DNA of 45,241 bases from Gemmataceae bacterium (GTDB lineage Bacteria > Planctomycetota > Planctomycetia > Gemmatales > Gemmataceae), in the NCBI GenBank assembly GCA_009691845.1, contig SIAJ01000041.1, forward strand, positions 1 to 45,241, given 5' to 3'. Positions within the stretch are counted from its first letter, which is position 1; the number at the start of each line of letters is the position of its first letter. Below are positions 33,348 to 40,270 of this stretch, one piece after another. A program made the position numbers and the translations under genes. Under the pieces are notes generated by a model that was not told the DNA's origin, ran no database searches, and saw only the letters and a list, made by a program, of their open reading frames with translations.

Positions 33348-35429
33348 ATGCAACATCCCCTCACCACCATCCACGCCGTCTGCCCGCACGATTGCCCCGA
33401 TACGTGCGGCATGATCGTCACCGTTCAGGATGGCAAGGCGATCAAGCTGCGGGGCGACCCCGAGCATCCGTTCACCAAGGGCTTCCTCTGTCAGAAGGTC
33501 TCGCACTACCTCGACCGCGTTTATCATCGCGATCGCTTGCTCTATCCCATGAAGCGCGTCGGCCCGAAAGGTTCGGGACAGTTCGAACGTATCTCCTGGG
33601 ACGAAGCGATTCGCACGATTGCCGAGCGGTTTCGGGCAATCGCGGCCTCGCCTGATGGCCCGCAGGCGATCCTGCCCTACAGCTATGCCGGCACCATGGG
33701 CAAGCTGATGTACGCCAGCCTGGATCGCCGGTTCTTCCATCGTCTCGGCGCTTCGCTTCTCGACCGCACCATCTGCGCCACGGCCGGTGCAGCCGGTTGC
33801 GATATCACGCTCGGCACACGAGCCGTGATCGATCCCGAAGCCGTCGTTCATTCGCGCTACATTATCAACTGGGGGTCGAACACCGCCGTCACGAACATTC
33901 ATCTCTGGGCCGTCATGTTCCAGGCTCGCAAGCGCGGAGCCAAGATCGTTACCATCGATCCGCATCGCAGCAACACCGCCAGCCGCAGCGACTGGTGGAT
34001 ACCGATTCGCCCCGGCACCGATGCCGCCCTCGCGCTCGGCCTCATGCACATCCTCTTTCGTGATGGCCGCGAGGACCGCGATTATCTCGCACGCTATTGC
34101 CTCGGCACCGATCAACTCAAACAACGGGCCGGCGAGTACGACCCCGCTCGCGTCTCGAAAATCACCGGCATTCCCGTTGCCGACATCGAGAAGCTGGCCA
34201 ATGAATACGCGAGCACGTCGCCCTCGCTCATTCGCTTGAACTACGGCATGCAACGTCACGGCGGCGGCGGCATGGCCGTGCGAACCGTGTGCTGCTTGCC
34301 GGCCATCACCGGTGCCTGGCGACACGTTGGCGGCGGGGCATTGCTTTCCACCAGCCGACTGATGCCGTGGGATAGTCTCGCTCTCGAACGGCCCGACCTG
34401 ATTCCGCCCGGCACGCGAACCACCAACATGGTGAATCTCCCCGAGGCGTTGAACGGCGAACTGCCCGGCCCGCCTGTGAAAGCGTTGTTCGTCTACAACT
34501 CGAATCCCGCGGCCGTGAATCCGAATCAGGGCCGTGTGATCGAGGGGCTGAAGCGCGAAGACCTGTTCACGGTTGTGCATGAACTCTTCCCCACCGATAC
34601 GGTCGATTACGCGGACATTGTGCTGCCCGCGACTTCGCAACTCGAACAGTTCGACCTGCATAGCGCCTATGGCCATCTCTACGTGCAGGCCAATCACCCC
34701 GCGATCGCACCGCTGGGCGAATGCAAACCGAACACTGAAGTCTTTCGTCTGCTCGCGGCCGCCATGGGCTTCGAACGCGAGTTGTTCCCGAGCGACGAGG
34801 AACTCGCCAGGCAATCGCTGCGACCGAGCGGCTCGCCCACAGGCTACCCGGCAGCATCGGCGTTCGATGGCATCACCCTCGAACGGCTGCAAGCAAACGG
34901 AGCAATCCGTTTGAACTTGCCTGTCGACTATGCCCCGTTCGCACACGGCAACTTCGGCACCCCCAGCGGCAAGTGCGAGTTCTTTAGCGAACGCGAGGCG
35001 AAGGCCGGCCGCGATCCGCTGCCCACGTACACGCCGCCACACGAAGACCCGCAAACGAAGCCCGAGTTGGCGAAACTCTATCCGCTGCAAATGGTCTGCC
35101 CGCCCGAGGCCAGCTTCCTGAATTCGAGCTTCGTGAACATCGATGTACTGCAACGCGCCGCCGGCGAACCCACGTTGCAAATCCACCCGCACGACGCGGC
35201 CGCCAGACAGATCACGAGCGGCCAAACGGTCAGCATCTTCAACGCCCGCGGCCGTTTCCAGGCCAAAGCCGTCGTCGGCGAAACTGTCCAACCCGGTACG
35301 GTGGTGAGCTTCGGTGTCTGGTGGAGCAAAGTCACCGGCGGCCCAAACGTGAACGCCACAACGGGCACGGCACTCACGGACCTCGGCGGCGGGGCGACGT
35401 TCTTCGATAACTTGGTGGAAGTGGCGTAG
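33348..35429 (+). CDS. Molybdopterin oxidoreductase (DMSO reductase family)
   Basis: 693 residues. C12, C16, C20 and C48 in the N-terminus form a [4Fe-4S] site with the usual spacing. The catalytic core follows: WDEAIRTIAERF, the RTICATAGAAGC region near the metal, INWGSNTAVTNIH, a second Rossmann part with NSNPAAVNPNQG, and a C-terminal molybdopterin dinucleotide-binding domain. No Tat signal is visible, so it is cytoplasmic. Substrate unknown: the protein resembles formate-dehydrogenase-like enzymes without partner subunits. The start ATG follows the mogA stop by two bases; an in-frame region upstream overlaps mogA and is not used. The stop lies in the left arm of a perfect inverted repeat. 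Confidence 0.9.
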   Translation: MQHPLTTIHAVCPHDCPDTCGMIVTVQDGKAIKLRGDPEHPFTKGFLCQKVSHYLDRVYHRDRLLYPMKRVGPKGSGQFERISWDEAIRTIAERFRAIAASPDGPQAILPYSYAGTMGKLMYASLDRRFFHRLGASLLDRTICATAGAAGCDITLGTRAVIDPEAVVHSRYIINWGSNTAVTNIHLWAVMFQARKRGAKIVTIDPHRSNTASRSDWWIPIRPGTDAALALGLMHILFRDGREDRDYLARYCLGTDQLKQRAGEYDPARVSKITGIPVADIEKLANEYASTSPSLIRLNYGMQRHGGGGMAVRTVCCLPAITGAWRHVGGGALLSTSRLMPWDSLALERPDLIPPGTRTTNMVNLPEALNGELPGPPVKALFVYNSNPAAVNPNQGRVIEGLKREDLFTVVHELFPTDTVDYADIVLPATSQLEQFDLHSAYGHLYVQANHPAIAPLGECKPNTEVFRLLAAAMGFERELFPSDEELARQSLRPSGSPTGYPAASAFDGITLERLQANGAIRLNLPVDYAPFAHGNFGTPSGKCEFFSEREAKAGRDPLPTYTPPHEDPQTKPELAKLYPLQMVCPPEASFLNSSFVNIDVLQRAAGEPTLQIHPHDAAARQITSGQTVSIFNARGRFQAKAVVGETVQPGTVVSFGVWWSKVTGGPNVNATTGTALTDLGGGATFFDNLVEVA

Positions 35430-35528
35430 TGTGGCCGTTCGCTCCGCGAACGGCAGGGCAGGCCAAACGAGACAAAAGAAGCGTTCTCGGAAAGTCTGTC
35501 TGCCGTTCGCGGAGCGAACGGCCACACT
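35428..35528. repeat. Perfect inverted repeat, 29-base arms
   Basis: Arms 35428-35456 and 35500-35528 are exact complements over 29 bases with a 43-base centre. The left arm starts inside the stop codon of the molybdopterin enzyme. The CGCTCCGCGAA core is shared with the arms at 15145-15246. The exactness suggests a recent or maintained element; no coding frame lies inside. Confidence 0.93.
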
Positions 35529-35542
35529 CCTGCCTGCAACTT

Positions 35543-36337
35543 TCAAATCGCCGAATCGCACGATGCCTCCTCTTCTCGTCTTTCTGCATTTCTCTCAATC
35601 ACCACCGCGATCGGTGCCGGCAATCTCAACTTGAAACTCGACTTGTCCTTCCGCACGCGTATCAGCGAACGCAGCGTGGTCTGATAGAACCGTTGCATCC
35701 GCTCCACCATTCGCGAGGCTTCGAACGTCGCCTGGGCCATGCTCAACGTTTGCTTGTGGTCCAAGTCGACCATTTTCGTCATCGACGAGAGCATGTAGCG
35801 ATCGCGCGACAGTCGCGTCAGCACGGCGACCCAGTGCCGTCGCAGGATCTCGTACTGAGCCAGTTCGTCGATCAGCAGCATCTCGCCCGGATTACGTGGC
35901 GGCCAAGCGGCCATGAGACGCGAACGAATCGCCAGGAAGCACGCCCGCTCCCACGCACTGCGGCCAAGTGGCTCGATAGTTCGCCCGGCCATCCAGCCCG
36001 TATCCAAATCCGATTCGGCAATCTCCTTGGTCTCTTCCCAAAGTTCGTAGGCCACCTGCGGATCCTTGCGTGCCAGCCATTCGAGTTGCTCGAAGTTCCG
36101 CTGCTCAGGCGGCGTCTCGAGTATCGCCTTTTCCTCTTCCAAGTCTGGCTCGTGTCCGTTCGGCGGAATATCAGGGTTGGTGCGCATGGCCGACTTGTAG
36201 TTGCTCAAGTAGGCGTCAAACGTCTTGGCAGTTTCCCGTGCAAGTTGCTGAGCATCCATTCCGCGCTCACTTGCCTCTTGCTCGACCCGTTCGCCCAGCA
36301 CATTCCTTGCACGATGGATTCGGTGATTGGAATTCAT
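35543..36337 (-). CDS. Uncharacterised protein paired with an HTH gene
   Basis: 264 residues, largely helical, no signal or membrane segment. Segments of note: IHRARNVLGERVEQEASERG, ILETPPEQRNFEQLEWLARKDP, AWERACFLAIRSRLMAAWPPRNPGE and MARTEF-type helix near the end (SMAQATFEASRMVERMQRFY). I cannot name a function. Its ATG overlaps the upstream gene stop by four bases (ATGA at 36334-36337), so the two are coupled. I recall the same kind of pair recurring in Gemmataceae but could not check. Confidence 0.75.
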   Translation of the reverse strand: MNSNHRIHRARNVLGERVEQEASERGMDAQQLARETAKTFDAYLSNYKSAMRTNPDIPPNGHEPDLEEEKAILETPPEQRNFEQLEWLARKDPQVAYELWEETKEIAESDLDTGWMAGRTIEPLGRSAWERACFLAIRSRLMAAWPPRNPGEMLLIDELAQYEILRRHWVAVLTRLSRDRYMLSSMTKMVDLDHKQTLSMAQATFEASRMVERMQRFYQTTLRSLIRVRKDKSSFKLRLPAPIAVVIERNAERREEEASCDSAI

Positions 36338-36711
36338 GACATCCCCCTCTCGGCCAGTTCGCGTTCGACTTCGGTGAGGCGTTCGTTGGTTTCGACGGCA
36401 TCGCGCATCTTCAGGCCTAGGCCGATGATCGCCCGGGAGGCCCGAATGCGAATGCTGGAATTCTCGTCGTTGAGGAGAGTGAAGAGGGCGTCCACCGCAT
36501 GGTCCATGCCATTGGCCATGCGGCTAGTTGCACCCGCCAACATGTAGCCACGTAGTTGATTGAGACGCTCTCGAAACTCCGGCTTATTCAGTTGCCGATA
36601 CGCCGTTTTAAGAGAAACACCAGCTGCCTCCGCCGCCTGAGCCACGGACTTGCCCGAGACGAGCCCATGAAGCAACAACGATCTTTTTCCAGCATGGTCA
36701 TTTTGGGACAT
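36334..36711 (-). CDS. HTH protein, possibly related to phage small terminase
   Basis: 125 residues from the ATG at 36711, which starts MSQNDHAGKRSLLLHGLVSG; a longer in-frame reading runs into the AT-rich promoter region and is not credible. A helix-turn-helix is evident in VAQAAEAAGVSLKTAYRQL, followed by NKPEFRERLNQLR. That order resembles the DNA-binding N-terminus of phage small terminases, but no large terminase is present. The second half (ALFTLLNDENSSIRIRAS) resembles a HEAT-like repeat. It probably binds DNA. First gene of the pair with 35543-36337. Confidence 0.7.
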   Translation of the reverse strand: MSQNDHAGKRSLLLHGLVSGKSVAQAAEAAGVSLKTAYRQLNKPEFRERLNQLRGYMLAGATSRMANGMDHAVDALFTLLNDENSSIRIRASRAIIGLGLKMRDAVETNERLTEVERELAERGMS

Positions 36712-37083
36712 TTTTGGACACCTCGCGTTGGAGTTCAAAGGATGTTTTTGTCGCAAGTGCTTTAACACCAATGGATTTGGTATTTGTACACTTGTACAGT
36801 ATATAGTGTACAGCGAGATGGGAGGGCGTTGCAATGTTGGTAGGGGAGAATTCTTACGAATCGGGGGGGTACGCTTAGTGGCGAGGATAGGCGGTAGGCT
36901 CACGTCCCTAAAGAGCCGTAGCGACTGGTAGGTGATGCCACCCAATGCTTGCAAGTTGTCGTGGGTCACTTGGCTTTGATAATCGCGATTGAAGTCTGGT
37001 CTCAGACAAGCCGGACTGTTTGGCTCAGATTCCACGTATCATTTGACAAACTGACGGAATCTCGAAAGGCAGAAAGCTCTCTC
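36712..37083. other. Lower-GC intergenic region with putative operators, no gene
   Basis: 370 bases between the HTH gene and the nuclease pseudogene. It carries three TGTACA palindromes (36785-36812). On the minus strand a TATACT (about 36798-36803) may be the -10 of the HTH gene. The rest shows no coding pattern; frames entering from both sides have no credible starts. Confidence 0.55.
36785..36812. promoter_or_regulatory. Cluster of three TGTACA palindromes
   Basis: TGTACA at 36785-36790, 36793-36798 and 36807-36812. The first pair, TGTACACTTGTACA, has the same 8-base period as TGTACTAATGTACA at 14233-14246. They surround a TATACT -10-like hexamer read on the minus strand, upstream of the HTH gene, so autoregulation by that protein is possible (inference). 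Confidence 0.5.
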
Positions 37084-37590
37084 ATGCTTCGGTATCAACT
37101 TTTCCCTCGTTCAGTCGGGCTCACTGCCCCTCTCCTTCAGCTTGTCCAGTGCTTTGAGGTCGCTTACGAAGAGATTAGCTCCCCTGAGCATAATCTGAAC
37201 AGCGACGGTGTTCTCTCGCACCTCAGACCGCTTCTTGAACAAATCGGATATCGTGTAGAAGCCGGTAAGTCCAAGGGACTCAAGATCCCAGTACCCGTTC
37301 TTTTCGGACTCAATAATCACATTGACAAGTCGTTCGACGCGGACGGCTTGAGCATGGATGGCACGATTGTCTTGGAGGTCGAGGCCGGAAGAGCGGTTGT
37401 CAACTACTAATTCTTGAAGGATATTTTTCAAGCCTGCCTGATGCACAACGTTCACTACCCTGCCCTAGGCGTTCGGAATGATTATCGCGGTCACGACGAT
37501 TTTCGGGCAGTAAACACGTTTCTTGAAACCTTGTACATCAGCAACCGGCTAATCCTCCCTTTGAAAGGGATCATGCTGATCGGCTACTAA
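37084..37590 (+). pseudogene. Restriction-endonuclease-like (PD-(D/E)XK type) gene with one in-frame TAA
   Basis: Translation from the ATG at 37084 gives MLRYQLFPRSVGL and then LNSDGVLSHLRPLLEQIGY, the core SFDADGL with nine residues before LEVEAGRAVVNY, and a TAA at 37408-37410. The same frame continues without any shift for 59 more residues, FLKDIFQACLMHNVHYPALG to LPLKGIMLIGY, ending at 37588-37590. The two halves form one continuous domain that I recall in BglII-like restriction-endonuclease families, where a Gln before FLKD is usual; CAA to TAA is a single change. Most likely an inactivated nuclease, or a sequencing error. A truncated protein of 108 residues would lack the end of the fold. 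Lower-GC DNA suggests transfer. Confidence 0.75.
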
Positions 37591-37656
37591 TGCCCTTGAA
37601 TTATGAAACTCGGGGTGAAGCCCATTGGACCTTCTCTCAAAAGTCGGAGGATGTAG

Positions 37657-37857
37657 ATGTCAAGCGGATACACAAAGATCATTTTGAAAGCTACCCGCTG
37701 CTCGCTTCAAGAAGCCGACCTCGTTGAGGAGATCATGCGCGATGTGATCTTCCATTCGACATTGGATTGGCAGACCAAGGAAGAACTAGAATCGGCGGCC
37801 ACTACCGCGTTTGCAGTGTTGCAGGAAATGCGTGCCAACGAAGCGCTGTCGCAATAA
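37657..37857 (+). CDS. Small conserved-looking protein, unknown function
   Basis: 66 residues with GGAGG just upstream of the ATG. It contains KIILKATRCSLQEADLVEEIMRD, FHSTLDWQTKEELESAATTA and AFAVLQEMRA, an all-helical acidic protein. No family name is known to me. It precedes the HNH gene in the same reading frame, separated only by its TAA and one codon, and follows the nuclease pseudogene by 66 bases. Confidence 0.7.
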   Translation: MSSGYTKIILKATRCSLQEADLVEEIMRDVIFHSTLDWQTKEELESAATTAFAVLQEMRANEALSQ

Positions 37858-37860
37858 CTT

Positions 37861-38667
37861 GTGGCTCACGAATCTTTGCCACTCGCCCTAAATCCGACTG
37901 GCTTGACCGTCCTGATCGGTTACGAGCCGAACTTGCAAATGTTCGCCGGCTTTGACCTTGAGCGGCACCGTACGTTCACCCAAGGCTCACCCTCCGTGCA
38001 GATCGACATACGCGTTGTGCATCAAGCACAACAGGATGGCCTTGCCTTCGATCGCAAGGACAACCTCGAGTTGGCAATTGGCGTTCGACCAGACCAACTC
38101 CTGAACTACATCGGTCACGCAAATGATCTCCATCGACATGGTGCTGACACTCGGACGTTCCAGCCGTTAGAAGCAGTAGTCGCTGCGCCTCGCTTGTCAA
38201 TTGAGGAGGAAGCTCACTTGAACGCCGAACTCGATCGGCTCACCCAACCACGTCGCAAGCTAGTGCAGGAAGTCCAACGGCTCTCTCGGTTGGCAGGCTT
38301 CCGTCGTCAGGTATTGTTCGCCTATGGGTCACGATGTGCAGTTACCCGCGCTCAACTTCGCTTGGTGGATGCCGCACATATCTTGCCCGTGGGCGCCCCC
38401 GGGAGCGTAGACCACGTTTGCAATGGGATAGCCTTGGCACCGACATACCACCGTGCATATGACAACGCGCTAATCTTCCTTGACGAGAACTACGTCATGA
38501 GGCTCAATGAGCAAAAAGTTCAGTCGCTCGAAGGCGAAGGACTTGGGGAAGGCCTAGTAAAATTCAAGGAACCTCTTGGAAAGATCTTCCTGCCACCCGA
38601 TCCAAAACAATGGCCGACGCTTCGGCTCCTAAAGAAAGCAAATGCAGTGCGTCAAATCATGGTCTGA
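37861..38667 (+). CDS. HNH endonuclease, probably shortened at the N-terminus
   Basis: 268 residues from a GTG with no visible ribosome site. The C-terminal HNH fold is clear: FRRQVLFAYGSRCAVTRAQLRLVDAAHILPVG, then VCNGIALAPTYHRAYDNALIFLD, giving the His of AHILP, the Asn of CNG and the final His of YHRAYD. The N-terminal part starts abruptly at ALNPTGLTVLIGYEPNL, a place that I recall being well inside related proteins, so the first 50-70 residues may be missing. Function in the family is presumed restriction-like DNA cleavage; activity here is doubtful. Its low-GC neighbourhood with the broken nuclease suggests a decaying acquired locus. Confidence 0.75.
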   Translation: MAHESLPLALNPTGLTVLIGYEPNLQMFAGFDLERHRTFTQGSPSVQIDIRVVHQAQQDGLAFDRKDNLELAIGVRPDQLLNYIGHANDLHRHGADTRTFQPLEAVVAAPRLSIEEEAHLNAELDRLTQPRRKLVQEVQRLSRLAGFRRQVLFAYGSRCAVTRAQLRLVDAAHILPVGAPGSVDHVCNGIALAPTYHRAYDNALIFLDENYVMRLNEQKVQSLEGEGLGEGLVKFKEPLGKIFLPPDPKQWPTLRLLKKANAVRQIMV

Positions 38668-38841
38668 AATTAGAATGGGCTCGGGAAAGGCCAATTGAGT
38701 AGGTAAATCAAACTACGAGGAACCAGGTAATCGTCTTTTTGGCACGGCCGCCAATCTAGCCACGAGCAATCCCAACTCCTTTGACCTGCACACCAATTGC
38801 GGGTACGATTACCTCACTGGAATCGCCTGGAGGCTTTCGCG

Positions 38842-40260
38842 TTGCTCTCTCTCCTCGCTCCTCGTGGCCGGCTTTGCGATTCGCCGTCGCGGCGTGATCT
38901 GCTGACGGCGGGTTCGTTGCCGCTTTTGGGATTGGCGTTGCCGACGTTGTTGCGGGCGGAGGCGGGGCGTTCTTCGAAGTCGGTGAATGGCTTTGGCAAG
39001 GCGAAGTCGGTTCTGTTGCTTTACCTTCAGGGATCGCCCAGCCATATCGATACGTGGGACCCGAAGCCCGATGCGCCCGATGGCATTCGTGGCGAGTTCA
39101 AACCGATCGAGACCTCGGCTCCGGGAATTCGTTTGACGGAAGTCCTCCCTCGTCTCGCGAAGCAGGCCCATCGATTTTCGCTGATCCGTTCGCTCGGCGT
39201 AAAGCCGCAAGGCCTCGCGAATCACGGTGCGTCCATCTACATGTTGATGACGGGTGCCGGGCCGCTGAATTTTTCGCCGACGGGCTTGTCAGTTCCGCCG
39301 TCGCGGCAAGATCTGCCCTCCGTCGGTGCCGTGGCCGCGAGGTATCGACCGCCGGAACCGGGCCGTTTCGGATTCGTCAGCGTTTGTGCGCCGATTCAAG
39401 AAGGCTCCGTTACGGGCGTGGGTCAGTCGGCCGGGATTCTCGGGCCTTCCTACGACCCGTTCCAGATGTACCAGGATCCGCAGAATACGTTGAATGTCGA
39501 GAGCCTATCGCTGCCGGCTGACATGACGCTTGGCCGCCTGAAGGCCCGGTTCGACTTGCGGAATGTGCATACGGGTGCCGCGAGTGCAAGGGGCTTTGAT
39601 GGACATTACGATACCTCGCTGGCGTTGCTCGGAAGCGAGAGCACGGCCCGCTCGTTCCGGCTCGAGGATGAGGAACCGCGAGTTCGCGATCGCTATGGCC
39701 GCACGCGTTGGGGCCAGAGTTGCCTGCTGGCCCGTCGATTGATCGAGGCCGGCACGCGGTTCGTTCAGGTGAACTGGCCCGCTGGATCGGATACGGAACC
39801 GGTCGCAGGCCCCGATGGTTCGTGGGACACGCATCGCAACAATTTTCCGATGCTCAAGAACTGGCGCTGTCCGGTGTTCGACCTGACGGCGTCGGCCCTC
39901 ATCGAAGATTTGGCCGAACGCGGCTTGCTCGAAACCACGCTGGTCGTGATGGTCGGCGAGTTCGGGCGTTCGCCGAGGATCGGTTCACCCACGACGGCCA
40001 ACGTCGGCCCCGGTGGACGCGATCACTGGCCATCGTGCTACACGTGCTTGATTGCCGGCGGAGGCGTGCGACCCGGACAGGCCTACGGCGAATCGGATCG
40101 GCAGGGTGCGTATCCGCAGAAGAACGCGGTGCATCCGTATGAGTTGATTGCCACGCTCTATCACGCGCTCGGTATCGACCCGAACACGCAGTATCGGGAT
40201 AGTTTGGATCGCCCGAGGGGTTTAGTCGAACATGGCGGGCCAATTTTGGGCCTGTTCTAG
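38842..40260 (+). CDS. DUF1501 protein with Tat-type signal (third copy)
   Basis: 472-residue DUF1501 protein. I place the start at TTG 38842 because GGAGG lies 8 bases upstream. The signal contains SRRDLLTAGSLPLLGLALPTLL (twin arginine and hydrophobic core); the first 10 residues before it are leucine-rich. Family blocks: LQGSPSHIDTWDPKP, ANHGASIYMLMTGAGP, VQVNWPAGSDTEPV and GEFGRSPRIGSPTTANVGPGG followed by RDHWPSCYT. Probably exported folded; reaction unknown. It converges on the PSCyt2/PSD1 gene, with stop codons 10 bases apart. Such pairs are usually tandem; convergent orientation is different from 7163/8577. Confidence 0.88.
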   Translation: MLSLLAPRGRLCDSPSRRDLLTAGSLPLLGLALPTLLRAEAGRSSKSVNGFGKAKSVLLLYLQGSPSHIDTWDPKPDAPDGIRGEFKPIETSAPGIRLTEVLPRLAKQAHRFSLIRSLGVKPQGLANHGASIYMLMTGAGPLNFSPTGLSVPPSRQDLPSVGAVAARYRPPEPGRFGFVSVCAPIQEGSVTGVGQSAGILGPSYDPFQMYQDPQNTLNVESLSLPADMTLGRLKARFDLRNVHTGAASARGFDGHYDTSLALLGSESTARSFRLEDEEPRVRDRYGRTRWGQSCLLARRLIEAGTRFVQVNWPAGSDTEPVAGPDGSWDTHRNNFPMLKNWRCPVFDLTASALIEDLAERGLLETTLVVMVGEFGRSPRIGSPTTANVGPGGRDHWPSCYTCLIAGGGVRPGQAYGESDRQGAYPQKNAVHPYELIATLYHALGIDPNTQYRDSLDRPRGLVEHGGPILGLF

Positions 40261-40270
40261 TGTGGCCGAA

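Noticed and set aside
33267..35561. Long open frame on the minus strand opposite the molybdopterin oxidoreductase and mogA end (about 760 codons)
   Set aside because: It is the shadow of a GC-rich gene whose family motifs are intact on the plus strand; the minus translation has no recognisable domain.
35543..36711. Prophage remnant
   Set aside because: Only a terminase-like HTH start is seen; no portal, capsid, tail, integrase or attachment repeats were found nearby.
37408..37410. Recoding of the in-frame stop (selenocysteine or pyrrolysine)
   Set aside because: The codon is TAA, which is used for neither; a point mutation, sequencing error or inefficient read-through are the remaining options.
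37111..37455. Minus-strand open frame opposite the nuclease pseudogene
   Set aside because: The plus frame reads as one continuous domain across the TAA, which a shadow would not; the minus frame has no ribosome site.
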